From assembly GCA_023055355.1 (NCBI GenBank), contig JALJCS010000004.1:13918001-13982000 (forward strand): a stretch of 64,000 nucleotides of DNA. The letters are read 5' to 3'. How positions within the stretch are numbered: position 1 is the first letter of the stretch; each line of letters opens with the position of its first letter. Shown here in pieces: positions 1-10,815 of the stretch. The translations under genes and the position numbers were made by a program. The DNA is from Agelaius tricolor. Taxonomy: Eukaryota; Chordata; Aves; Passeriformes; Icteridae. Below the pieces are notes generated by a model. The model did not search any database and was not told where the DNA came from. It saw nothing but the letters and a program-made list of their open reading frames with translations.

Positions 1-899
1 CAAAAACACTCGTCAAAACATCTACAGGCTGCCAAACTCAAATCTCTGGAGTAATTAGTGCAATGGTGGTTTTGCTGGTGCTGCTCTTCCTGGCACCCCT
101 CTTCTACTCCTTGCAGAAGTGTGTCCTGGCTTGTATCATCATTGTGAGCCTTCGAGGAGCCCTGAGGAAATTCCGAGATGTGCCAGCACGGTACTGTGTG
201 AATAAGGTGGACACACTTGTTTGGGTAGTTACCATGTCTGCCTCTGCCTTGGTCAGCACCGAAATAGGGCTATTGGTTGGCATTGTTTTCTCCATGTTAT
301 GCATCATTGTTCGGACCCAGAGGCCACGGACAGCCCTGCTTGGTCAGATTCAAGACACAAGCTTTTATGAGGATGACTTAGAATATGAAAATCTCTCTAC
401 TGTTCCAAAGGTCAAAATATTTCGCTTTGAGGCCCCACTTTACTATGCAAATAGAAACTACTTCCTAAAGTCTCTGTACAGATTGACCAATTTAGATCCT
501 AACCTAGAAGCTGCTCGGAGGAAGAAATATGAGAAGAAGGAAAAGCAGCATCTGAAAAAGGGAAATCACAAAACTGCTAATGGACTGGGCATTGGAGAAA
601 CCACTCTGCAACTAGTTCCTAAGCAAATTGATTTCCAAGCCCTTGTTGTCGATTGTTCTTCCATCTCATTTTTGGACACCACTGGAGTTAATACTTTGAA
701 GGAAATCCTGAAAGATTACAAGAATTTAAACATTTCTGTTCTCCTGGCTTGCTGCAATCCCTCAGTGATAGACTCTCTGAAAAGAGGGGGTTACTTTGGA
801 AAGGATTTTGGATGTATGCAGGAAATGCTGTTCTACAGTATACATAATGCTGTGCTGTTTGCAAAAGACCAAAAGCTTCCAGCAGACTGCTCAGTTTAA
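1..899 (+). CDS. SLC26A1: SLC26A1 (SAT1), sulfate anion transporter 1, C-terminal part (last exon, 5' truncated by window edge)
   Basis: Plasma-membrane anion exchanger of the SLC26/SulP family (sulfate, oxalate, bicarbonate). The frame is open from base 3 to TAA at 897-899, giving 298 residues; the window edge cuts the 5' side, so the Met at 63 is internal. The fragment begins with the family motif STGCQTQISG, followed by hydrophobic last membrane segments (about residues 18-100), the RTQRPRTALL linker, and a cytoplasmic STAS domain from about residue 133 (VPKVKIFRFEAPLYYAN) to the end. It contains the STAS core VVDCSSISFLDTTGV and LLACCNPSVIDSLKRGG. A Lys/Glu-rich insert within the STAS domain is typical of the SLC26A1/A2 subgroup. 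I chose A1 over A2 because IDUA exons lie on the opposite strand just beyond it; SLC26A1 is known to sit antisense in an IDUA intron. The protein similarity is judged from memory, not by alignment. Confidence 0.9.
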   Translation, partial: KTLVKTSTGCQTQISGVISAMVVLLVLLFLAPLFYSLQKCVLACIIIVSLRGALRKFRDVPARYCVNKVDTLVWVVTMSASALVSTEIGLLVGIVFSMLCIIVRTQRPRTALLGQIQDTSFYEDDLEYENLSTVPKVKIFRFEAPLYYANRNYFLKSLYRLTNLDPNLEAARRKKYEKKEKQHLKKGNHKTANGLGIGETTLQLVPKQIDFQALVVDCSSISFLDTTGVNTLKEILKDYKNLNISVLLACCNPSVIDSLKRGGYFGKDFGCMQEMLFYSIHNAVLFAKDQKLPADCSV

Positions 900-1380
900 C
901 CCTGTCTCTTCCTTGATGATTCGCCACAAAGTGACAGATAGGGAGGGGTAGTTTGCAACAATCAGACACACAGTTGGCTGCATAAAGCCACTCCCCCCAG
1001 AGAGTTCCACTTTATGTCATATACTACAAAGGGCAGCCACAGGGGACACAGTCCAGGACAAGCATGGAAAGGTTAGACCACCACCTTCACTTTAAAATCC
1101 AGGCAATGGCTGTTTGAGATTGACTTGCATCATATCATGATCCTTTGTGACCCAACATGGATGTCAGGGGACTGTTGTGGTGGAAGGCCTGCCCAGTGCT
1201 TTTCTCCCAGTGATTAAATGACTGGTTTGTGTCAAGAAGGCTAAGCCACTTCCATCAAAAAGCGATCAATACGGCATTTTGGATACATCATTGTTTAAAC
1301 TGTGGCTTGCAAGGCCCTACTCCTTCCAGTCATTCCAGGTGCACTCCTAGACAAGCCCCCACTGTTTCCATAAAAATAAA
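900..1380 (+). other. SLC26A1: SLC26A1 3' UTR (probable)
   Basis: Non-coding sequence directly after the SLC26A1 stop codon, running to the first good polyadenylation signal. Extent is inferred from that signal. On the other strand it is part of IDUA intron 2. Confidence 0.5.
1375..1380 (+). terminator. SLC26A1: Candidate polyadenylation signal for SLC26A1
   Basis: AATAAA about 475 bases after the SLC26A1 stop codon, the first canonical signal downstream. It is followed within 30 bases by GT-rich sequence (tattgtggaatgtag). Use of this site is inferred, not shown. Confidence 0.5.
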
Positions 1381-1399
1381 ATGTATAAAGTATTGTGGA

Positions 1400-4300
1400 A
1401 TGTAGAATATCTCTCCTCCTTGATCACACACACTTAATAGCATAATCTGCCACAGAAGAAGAAACTATGATCCATCACGGGTTCCTCTCAAAATGACCAT
1501 TTTCAAAAACTGCTGGCTTTGGAGTTACAGGAGTCATCCGTTCTATTGGATTAAATCTGTCGTAATTAGTTACTGAAGGCTGTGATACCCCTAATCATGC
1601 TGGAAGAAATGACTCTGATGCGCAAATTTGTAACTAGTAAAAGGATAAACAGCATTAAGAAAAATTAATGCCAGTTAAGGCAGCTACCCAGCTAGTTGTA
1701 CCATCCTGTAAAATAAGCTGCCTCTGGTGGGCAGATGCAACTATAATTCAGGGATACAAAAGGACCATCAAACATAAAACCTCAGAGCTGTGATGCAGCA
1801 CATCCCTATCTTCCTACAAATGCCTGCCTGAGTTCAAAGAAAAACAGGAGAAAATAAGGGTAGGGTGGGAAGGTAAATCTGAGAGTTTTCTTGAAGGGGA
1901 TTGATGGATCAGTCAGAACTGCCTGGCTGGTCTTCTCTGATGCAATGCTAATGAAGTATTACAAGTAACATACATGGGTCAAGTAAACGGAGCAATGCTT
2001 TGTAACTTGTGGATCCCTCTATGTTGAAAAACTTACACCACTGTTTGTACATACAACAGATATTGTGGGGGTTTTGTTTGCTTGGTGTTTTTTTCCTATC
2101 ATATTAATCTTTGATTTGAGGTCTACTAGATCATGTTTTCTGATGCTGGTTACTTTCTATAATAATTTGCATTAACTGCTGTTCATTATGCTTTAGTCAT
2201 AGTTGTATTGTTGTATATGTATGCTCTCTCTTCACAAATAAGAATAGATTTGGATTTTGATTGTAAGATAGTATGCAGTGTTCTGGCCCATGGCATGGGC
2301 AGAATATTCTGTTTCATACTCAAGTTTATAATTATCTGCACAAAAGGTAAGACAGCTGTGCTCACCCTCTCTCCTTTTTCATGTCAGGTTCACACACCAC
2401 CAAGCATGGAAGGAAATTCTATCACAGCTGTGCCTCTCAAAACTAACAGACTCTAGAAATAGGTTCCATATATACAGAAGCCATTTCTTTGCCATCCCAT
2501 TTAAAAAAAAAGTCAAGTCAATATATCATATGACTTATTTCAATTGTTTAGGTCACTGAATGAAAGAACAGTCAAACTGAGGTTCTCTAGGTGCTCCAGA
2601 GCCTGTCTGGCTCTCAGAAACAAGTATTTTCTTAGAGGAAAAGCAGCGCACTTCCAAAAGACCAAAAATATCTTCACAGGGACTATGACTAGCACAGTAT
2701 CAAGTTATTCAATGCTGGCGTTTTCATGCACTCATTGCGTAGGAAGCCTATCAGCTGCACACTGTTAGTACTGCCAAAGCTGCAACACCTGACAGAAACA
2801 TCTGACACGAGATTAAAAGACTGACCATTAGCAATATTCTCCTGTCATAAAGCAATCCACATTATTATTTAAATAGCTGACTTGGTATGATGAGCTTCTT
2901 TCTGTTCTAAAAGGAAGTGAGCAGGGCCCAAGGACAAAAACTGCTTAGTACCTGCTCTTGTTTGTAACCATTCTTTGATCAGGGAATACCTCTTTTAAAG
3001 TCCTCTTTGGGCCTAACAAGGCAAATGGGTTGATAAGAATTACTACCAGACAGTATCAATATAGACACTCTTAGGACACTGTACCAAAACAAGCTGTCAT
3101 TGGAAGTCAAATAAAACATCCTACCAACCTACACTTTTTCTAGCTTTATGGATCCAGCTACCAACATAGAACACAAAAAAAATGCAAATATACCCTTAAC
3201 TCTAGATTAACCTCATTTTAAAAGAAAAAAAAAATTCCAGTGGAAGGTGTATCCTTGCAAGAGTCTCTGGAGAATAATGAAGAGGATAAGAAAGTAAGAG
3301 TGGGAAGTCTCTTTTTCACCACATTTAAGTTGGTACCAAAGGATACCTAAGTAAAGAAACTTCACTACACATAAGAGGAAAGGAAAACTTTAGAATTTAT
3401 ATATGAAGAAATAAACTATTGGTCAGAAGAAACTGTAAGAAAAATTTCCTGTTTTGGTTTTACTGGCAGAGCTGGCTCACAATCAACTGTGTTGGACAAA
3501 CAAAGCATGGAACAGCTTCAGTGCTATGTTGTAGGGATTCTGGCAGACTGTGAATTATTTCTAAGGAGTATGTAAAAGGTAACTAAAAAAAGCAAGCCTT
3601 TTTCTGGTACATCTATGTTTGCTATACTGAGTTATACTAAGATTAAAGATATGAAAATTGAAAATTAACAAAAACTACTGATTCTCTTCTCATTTACCAG
3701 AAATTAGCTATCATGTCTTGAAGAGGAGCTGGGGATAGGCTGGTTATTCCAACTAGGTTAATACTAATATTGAAATAAAAACTGTTATATGCCTTTTAAG
3801 AAATGTTATATGCTTCACGTAGGTTGACTGTATTTTTGTTCACTGTGATGCCTTGTGATTTACTACGTATCATGTACTCAACAGATTGTAGTACTGCTAC
3901 ATAAAAATGGGAAAGGATTCTTATTGTAGACTGTGTGTGTGTCCCTTGGAACTGGGCAAAGAGCCGGAGTCTTCAGCTCAAAGTGTCCTGTCTTGTTGAC
4001 TAGTGAAGCATGGCCAGAATGTGTCAAAATAGCTCTATTTACTGGCACTGGTAACCAACAACCTGGGAACTGTCCAGTCCATGAAAGACATCCTGGATTT
4101 CCCCACAATCATGAATATTCCTGTGTCACAAGACCAAGACCAAGAGACAAATGTGTGCTACTGGCTGGAAAATAAAACTAGGAGTTATCTGAAAACATTT
4201 GGCCTTGTGGTATCCTTTCACAAGTGGCAAAATAATGGGCTGACTCCAAACAAAGACAAATATGAAGAGGGAGGGCTTGCTGTACTAGAAAAAATTAAAA

Positions 4301-6482
4301 TAAAGGGATGCACTTGGTATTGGGGGAGTAAAAAACATAATGAGAAAGACCATTACAGAAGTGAGAAGGGGAAGGTGGCAGTCTTTTATTTAAGCACATC
4401 TATTTCTTGGCAGAAACATTTATGGCACCTTTTTTACAGATGGTGGCAGCTGTGAAGAAAAGCAAAGCCTCTATCTGCTAGATTCCACAGAGGTCCTCTG
4501 TTTTTCCTAAGGGCTCTTCTTCAGTCAAGTGCCCATCTCTACATTCCAAGGAGTGTTCTCTACTCATCAACCCCATGACACAACACAATTCTGCACTCAG
4601 ATGGTTGCACTCAAAGCCTCTTTCCATCCTTCTGGAAATCACTGGTTCAGGAAAAGATTTACACATGCACAAAATTAAGCATCAGCACTCAACTTCTCTG
4701 CTCAGAATTGCATTTCTGCTCCTGTTGGTTTTTTGAGTCCCAATGTCTGTCTGCAGGCTCTATGCCCCTTCACCCTCCCAAAGTACTGACATTTAGTCCA
4801 CTGGGTGTCCTCCCACAACTTACATGTCTTCTTGTCCTTGACAAACCAACATTTTTCTGTAAAATGAGAAGTTTTAGCTTGGTTCTAAACAGTAGCAGTT
4901 TCTAGATTCTACATGTTAAAGGTGGGCTAAAGATTGAGGCTGGTAGGGTAGAATCCTACCTTTGAGACACTAAAGCTTTTTTGGGGACTTCTTGATTGAT
5001 TGCTATGTTTCCACAGTCCTAAAATTTCAATTGTGTCAAGGATTGTATCCTACTTTTTTTTAAATGCTCAGTGGTTCAGTCCCCACAAAGGCTGAGCAGA
5101 ATCCATGACAGATGCATTCCTCTCCTTCAGTCATGTGGAACACCCAATTCAACACAATGACACAGCTAAGAGAGGCTGCCAAAAGGGATTCCGGGCTCCA
5201 AGTGTAGATGTGGCTACTTTCTTTCCAAAGGTACTCATTGATTTTTCTTATGTGAATTGGTTACAGAAACCTGAAAGACCCAACTCACCTCCCAGGAGAA
5301 ACCTCTAAAACAGGGACTCCTAAAGTGGTGAGCAGGGATGGTTGTCCTTGACACTGGTTCACTCCAAGAGTACATATTCCACAGTCCAGTGAGAGAGGGA
5401 GACACCCACAGGAAAAGGTGTTAGTGGAAACTTCAAGAGGGAAAGAAGAGAGTGAGGAGCCCTGTTACCTGCTATGCTCACCGATGAATTAACAAACAGA
5501 GGCCACCCTGGGGTACTGACGCAATGCTTACCTGTGTGCAGGACTTATGATCACCTTCATAAAAAGCTGACATACACAAGCACACCCTAATATCGAGAAA
5601 GAAAAATTCTGCTCCTAATGCACACTTTGAAACTCCCTACTCCTCTGCTCACATGCCATTTTCAGCGCCTGAGCTCTCCATCCCTGTTGCTTCCCCAAAG
5701 CAGTAAATTCCAATTCTTCTGTGTCTGGGACAGTAGATGCAACAATAATGTGGACTGTAAATGTGCTCAGCTCAGCAAGAGTCTGGGCCAGGCACAACTT
5801 TTAAGAGCTATTACAATTTTTCATGGGGTTTTTATGGTTTGTCTTTCTTCATAGACCAATTGCTCCTGCTCTAGGCATCTGGTTATTTGGCTGCTCCCAC
5901 TAGGCATCCTGATATGAATTTGCTCAAGCTGAGTTAAAAGGGACTTGAAATGAATTCCAAGTGTTCTCCCAAAGTCTGACATATACTTGCCTAAAACTAA
6001 AAATGCCATTTTGTATATAAAACCTTTTGGACAGGATATTTAACTGGTATTACCCAAATCCAGCCTGTTTTAATTCTCACTACCTGTCAATTAATGCAGT
6101 GCACACGTGGCTTCAGGAGGCAAAAAGTAACTTCTAAAATAGGCAGAAGGGTTAGCCGCAGCTTTCATTTGGACCTCTCAGTAAGTTAGGCTTGTTATCA
6201 ACCTTTGTTGGACTTTTTTACTGTATCACACTTCCTACATTAAAGGACTAAAAAGTAAGCCATCTTTCTAATCCCTCAGATTCTCAAGTTTCTACAAACT
6301 GTGTCTTTCTTCATCTCTTAAAATTCCAGAATTATTCCCATCTGTTGGAACTTAGCTGACTTCCACAGAAGCAAAGATATGCCCAGCTTGCAGTTCGGCT
6401 AAGATAAACATCAAAGTGAGTGCCTGTTGGACCCTTTAATGTGTCACATTTTCCTAGACTTCGACTTGAGGTGTATGCTTAC
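1400..6482 (-). other. IDUA: IDUA intron 2 (5' portion), no further gene recognised
   Basis: On the - strand this is intron sequence downstream of IDUA exon 2; its far end lies beyond the left edge, with SLC26A1 inside it. Apart from the SLC26A1 3' end I see no exon with family resemblance and no clear repeat family. Short open frames here have no recognisable motifs. Confidence 0.6.
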
Positions 6483-6605
6483 CTAAGAGCAACTAATTCC
6501 AGTAACCAGTGAATCCGAACTTGTTCAATGCCACCATGTGGAACAGAAGAAATGTAGGCAAGGTTCAGCTCTTGGTCGTTGCTCAGGTCAAACAGGTCAG
6601 CACGG
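6483..6605 (-). CDS. IDUA: IDUA coding exon 2
   Basis: Acceptor CTCACAG precedes base 6605 and donor GTAAGC follows base 6483. The exon starts with the last base of the split Cys codon and ends with two bases of an Arg codon, keeping the mammalian phase. It encodes the start of the catalytic barrel, including [11 protein letters not shown]. Confidence 0.9.
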
Positions 6606-9600
6606 CTGTGAGGTAAAGGAGGGCTTCAGAAAAAGATGGACAGAAAAGAAACATATTGAAATATTAAATAGCAGCTCCACTGGGCATGCAAAGATTCCTA
6701 TGCTACATCCCTACACCACCTTCATGTTCCTACATGGCATGAGGAGCACTGCCTAACATGAGCCGAAAGCAAAATGGAGTTGCAGGTTATTCGGGGCCAA
6801 CTGGCTATACATGTTGTTTGGCAAAGAATACAAGCTGGGTGCATCTCAGTGCCATGCTGAAAGGAAAACCGCCAGCAGTCACGGCTGCACAGACAGCAAT
6901 CTCAGGCAACATGGCCAGAGGAAACCATAGAGTGACAGGTGCCTTGTCTCTGAGGAACTAATCATAAAGGAGCTCACTGTCTTTAAGGCTTTACAGTGGA
7001 AGTCAGACATGCTGACGCCTAACACAAGAAAAATACGGGCTCGACCTTCTTGATAAAGCTCATCCAATGACATACATTCTTTCTCTGCTATGGATCCTAC
7101 TACACTTTTTTGAAGCAGAATTAGATGCTCAGAGCCTTCATATTCTTCAGCCATGTTCAGCTAACCCTTAAGCATTAGAAAGCACAGGAGTGTGCAGTTT
7201 GAGGCTTCTATGTTTGATTCTGCAAGCAGTTTAACAGGCTCAGGGCTATACAGCAACAATCATATCAACTTGACTTTGATATCTACTTATTCCACTGAAA
7301 TTAACATTACACTGTGGCAAATTTCTGTTATTCCAATCTCCACAGATAAACACTGCAAGATGGAGATCTCAACCCCACCCTTCACAAGTCAGCAACTCAG
7401 AATGCTGCATGGTTCACTGGGTCTGGGCATCCTTAGGGACTTTCATTAAGCCTCCTCATATTGTGCACATTCTGAATGATAAAGCATTTTTATGACAAGA
7501 AGGATAAAACAACATTGTGCCTCTGGCTTGGTAAAATACATGCATGTGTCTTCACACTGCAGCAAGAGATGACCTGTGCTCTAACTACACACTATATACA
7601 AACTGTTTAAGTCAAAAACGGTTGTAGTCTACACCTTGCCTGTTGTAGTCTGTCTCCTATGATATTGACCAGACTTGTGCTGACTGTAACTCTGCTGGGA
7701 AGAGTCATTTAAGTCATCCCTGCCCACTCTGTACCCATCCATATAATCATCCCGCCACCAAAGGCACTGCTGAATGAATCTCCTACTGCCTAACTGTCTG
7801 TGTACAAAGGAAGAAACGCCTGACCCCACCTGGACAAGAACTTGACACAACAGAGATACTGCTGATCTATTACCCCATCTCCTGCAAACTTACCTGAAAG
7901 TTCAAGTCTTTCCACAAACCACATCCATTTATAATGCTTACTACAAATCAGCCAGTATACATGAGCCCCTCTCTGCAGTTTCACCAGCATACAAGACACT
8001 TAAAAACCATCTCTATAAGATAGTTTGAAGTCACACAAGTGATACTGAGAAATTACCAGTTCCATTCTTACTAAAAATGTATCAGCCATTTCAATCTTTT
8101 TAATTGTTCCAGTAAATAAGGACAACATTAACTATAAGATTCTGATGGAGTGCTTTACTACTACTCCGAAATTCAAACTGGCTTCCAATCAATAGTGGCA
8201 AAGACAATTATTTTTGCTTAGTCCATGTTGAATAAACATTCTGAAATTCACACCCTGTTAGAGAGAAATTTTGCAGAAACTGTGATGGGATACAAAAGAA
8301 AGCTGACAGAACGGTGGGTTCTGTTAGTGGTGCTTTCAGCATCTGTCCTTTCCTGTTCTGAGTGCAAAGTGCCCATCTAAAAGAATTTCGAGCCTTGCTC
8401 CCAGGTTTTCTCAGCTGTTGATCCACAGCTGGGCACTTGCCCAGAAAAGAAGCTTTAGCAGCTGCAACTCACTTGTGCCACTGCATGAGCTTTCAAGGGA
8501 TTTTCAGAAATACTAGCATTGGCCAGATATTATAAAAGAGTAACTGCTGACCCATGGGTAGCCTCTGCCTCTGCTACTGCTACTCTGTCTTTCCTTCACA
8601 TGTTTGCAGCTTTCCAAAGTTTTTCACACAATTAAAACCATGAGTGTTTCATAGGCTGCAGTTTAAATGGGCTAAACATACTATTTTTAAGGCAGATTTT
8701 CATTAATGTTTCCTAATACTGCAAGAAAAATTTAAAACAAAAAAAAAAAAAAAAAAAAGAAAGAAAAAAGAAAAGAAACAATGAAAGAAGAAAAAATCTT
8801 GAAAGCCCAAACGTTTCTCTTCATCAGAATGTATTTTAGGTCCTGTTCTGTTCCCCCTCCCTTGGAAACCTAAAGAAAAATCTTTTAAGTTTTTTCATAG
8901 GGGACCTTTATGCTTTATACAAAAGAAGTGCACAAAGCACATACTCATTCCATCCCTATTGCAGCTCTTTTCCACATAAGCGTTAATTAACCCACTGTAT
9001 GCCTAAATGAAGTAGATCATAATCACTTTAGAGTAAGATATAAGCATGGCAGTGGAATATACTATCTCTTGCTTTCATGCCTGCTAGAAGCTTTTGGTAG
9101 TCTCACTAAACTTAAAGGCTGTTCCAATCCTAATTAGTTGAGCAAGACCAGGCTTTTTCCGAGAAGTTAAAGCACGACCAGAATACAGGAATTTCTGCAT
9201 GGTCACCACCTTCCCCCTAACTTGGGTCAACTTGACCCACTGGCTTCATCTGGTGGTGCATCTGGAAAACGTCTGTCAAGAAGAACAAACTCCTAGAACT
9301 ATCAGTCTTTTGTTTGGTAGTACTAGAACTTTCCGAAGTTTTTCCTGGGGCCCTTTAGGGGCCCTTGGCAATGGAAACACTGAAGAGTAAAGGGAAATGA
9401 GTTCTGAGTATCCACACATGTACTGTGCTGGGGAAGAAGAGGGACTTTACATGCTCGAGGGGGTAAGGAAGCAAGTCAGAGAAGGGGAGACAAGGCCTAT
9501 TTTTTGGCCAGTTCACATTAACTGCCACATCCCACATCCCCCCCTACACTGTGGACCTGGTCCAGCACCAGGCTAAGCGATAAGGGGCAGCAAGGGCCCT

Positions 9601-9882
9601 CTGATCCCACAGCAGCAAGCCCGGGAGAGCCTCTTTTCCTCCTGGAAGGCAGCGTCCGCACGCCCTGGGGACCGAGAGGGCGGGATGCGGCCGAGGCGAG
9701 GGCCGAGGAGCCTCTGCCCAGCGGCTCGGGGCCCGGAGCCGGGCGGCGCGCGCTTACCAGAAGCCAGTGCTCCTCCAAAAGTGCTGCAGGGGCCGCTCGG
9801 CTCGCCGGGCATCCACGTACACCTCGTACGCCGCTGAGCCCGCGCCCAGGTGCACCAGCAGCAGCCACAGCAGCGGCCCCAT
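6483..9882 (-). CDS. IDUA: IDUA, alpha-L-iduronidase, exons 1-2 (3' part outside window)
   Basis: Lysosomal glycosidase (GH39) that removes terminal iduronic acid from dermatan and heparan sulfate. Coding exons on the - strand are 9882-9758 (125 bp) and 6605-6483 (123 bp), joined in phase with GT/AG introns. Exon 1 gives a hydrophobic signal peptide ([15 protein letters not shown]), then [21 protein letters not shown], which matches the known N-terminus (human [21 protein letters not shown]). Exon 2 continues with [26 protein letters not shown] in two overlapping stretches, matching human LNLAYVGAVPHRGIKQV and RTHWLLELV. Exon 2 is 18 bp shorter than the human 141 bp exon, in a variable loop. 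The start at 9882 has a strong Kozak context (GCCATGG) and an immediate signal peptide. The catalytic residues lie in later exons outside the window. SLC26A1 is nested antisense in intron 2. Confidence 0.92.
8736..8800. repeat. A-rich low-complexity tract
   Basis: A run of about 20 A followed by GAAAG/GAAAAG-like purine repeats. It may be the decayed tail of a retroelement on the + strand or a simple repeat; I see no adjacent element body. Confidence 0.7.
9225..9237. promoter_or_regulatory. Candidate palindromic nuclear-receptor (estrogen-response-type) element
   Basis: The 17-base palindrome TGGGTCAACTTGACCCA (9223-9239) contains GGTCA-ACT-TGACC, an exact fit to the consensus estrogen response element GGTCAnnnTGACC. 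It lies about 0.5 kb inside IDUA intron 1. Only the motif match is seen; binding is not shown. Confidence 0.3.
9347..9364. repeat. Short perfect inverted repeat
   Basis: GGGGCCCT, two T, then AGGGGCCC: an 8-bp perfect stem with a 2-base spacer in IDUA intron 1. No function assigned. Confidence 0.6.
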
Positions 9883-10230
9883 GGCGCCGCGAGGGCCGCG
9901 GGGCCGAGGAGCGGGGCCCCACCGCCGCCCGCCGCCGACGCGCCAGGGCACGCCCAGGGGCCCCGCGGCCCCCCGCCCTCGGAGCCCCGCGGCCGGGGGG
10001 CTCCTGGCCGCCGCGCCGCTCCCGCGGCGCAGCGCTGTGGCCGCAGTCGCGGCGCCGCCGGTTCTCGGGGCTCTCCCGCCGGCAGTGCCGCGGGGCGGCT
10101 GCGGCTCACCCGCGCCCCACACGGGGGCGGTGCGCACCGCCACGCCCGCGCTCCCTGTGCCAAGCCCGGGAAGGCCGCGGTGACGGGAGCGGAACCGCCC
10201 TCCTTCCCCGGAAAAGCGTAGGGGCAGGGT
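9600..10230. promoter_or_regulatory. IDUA: CpG island spanning the IDUA promoter and first exon
   Basis: Very GC-rich and CpG-dense compared with the AT-rich surroundings, with several GGGGCC/GCCGCG blocks. It covers IDUA exon 1 and about 350 bases upstream. No TATA box is evident, consistent with a housekeeping lysosomal-enzyme promoter. Long open frames on both strands here are composition artefacts. Confidence 0.8.
9758..9882 (-). CDS. IDUA: IDUA coding exon 1
   Basis: ATG is the complement of 9880-9882. It encodes 41 residues plus two bases of a split codon (TG|C, Cys) and ends with donor GTAAGC. It lies inside a CpG island. The frame stays open upstream to another Met near 10143, but that extension is low-complexity GC-rich sequence and would bury the signal peptide, so I do not use it. 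Confidence 0.9.
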
Positions 10231-10289
10231 GGGGGCTATGTCCGCTGGCTACGTGTAAACCAATTTATTGATCTCGGTATGTCGAAGAG

Positions 10290-10815
10290 CAGCGTGCGCT
10301 CTCAGCCCAGAAAGCATCTGGGCTGCATCCAAAGCAGCGCGGGCAGCAGAGCGAGAGGGGGGATTCTGCCCCTTTGCTCCCCTCTGGTGAGGCTCCACCT
10401 GGAACCCTGCATCCGGCTCTGGGATCCATTACAGGAAGGACGTGGAGTTGTTGGAGCAAGTCCAGAAAAGGGCCGTGAAGTTTTCAAGGAGACTGAAGAA
10501 CTTCCCGTACACAGACAGGATACGAAAGTCGTGGCTGTTCAGTCGTAGACAATAACAGACAAAAACTGGAAGACGAGAAGTGTAGCTTAGTTATTGGGAA
10601 GAAATTCTTTACTGTGGAGGTGGTGAGATGCTGGAACAGGTTGCCCAGGGGGGTTGTGGATGCCCCCTGGCAATGTTCAAAGCCAGGCTGGACAAGGTCT
10701 TGAGCAACCCAGTCTAGTGGGATGTGTCCCTGCCCATGGCAGGGGGATGTTTGGACTAGATGATCCTGAAGGTCCCTTCCAATCCTTAACATTCTATGAT
10801 TCCATGATTCTATGA
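10290..10815 (+). mobile_element. CR1 LINE fragment, 3' end
   Basis: Contains CR1 signatures in order: the 'ctggtgaggctccacctgga' region, 'agaaattctttactg', 'ggtgagatgctggaacaggt', 'gcccagg', 'ttggactagatgatcctgaa' and 'ggtcccttccaa'. It ends in the hallmark repeats attctatgattccatgattctatga. It appears internally shortened between the reverse-transcriptase end and the 3' UTR. It lies on the + strand immediately upstream of the IDUA CpG island. Confidence 0.9.

Larger units (their letters stand above)
6606..9757 (-). other. IDUA: IDUA intron 1
   Basis: A 3.15 kb intron bounded by GTAAGC at the exon 1 side and CACAG at the exon 2 side. It holds an A-rich tract near 8736-8800, a palindromic GGTCAnnnTGACC element near 9225 and a GGGGCCCT inverted repeat near 9347. 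I recognise no gene within it. Confidence 0.75.

Noticed and set aside
1..899. SLC26A2 as the identity of the left-hand transporter
   Set aside because: The STAS region is similar in both, but the antisense IDUA exons next to it fit SLC26A1, which is known to be nested in IDUA.
9883..10143. Upstream in-frame Met as the IDUA start
   Set aside because: The extension is GC-driven low-complexity sequence and would place the signal peptide internally; the ATG at 9882 has a strong Kozak context.
9767..10221. Long + strand open frames across the CpG island
   Set aside because: Pro/Ala/Arg-rich translations caused by extreme GC content, antisense to IDUA exon 1.
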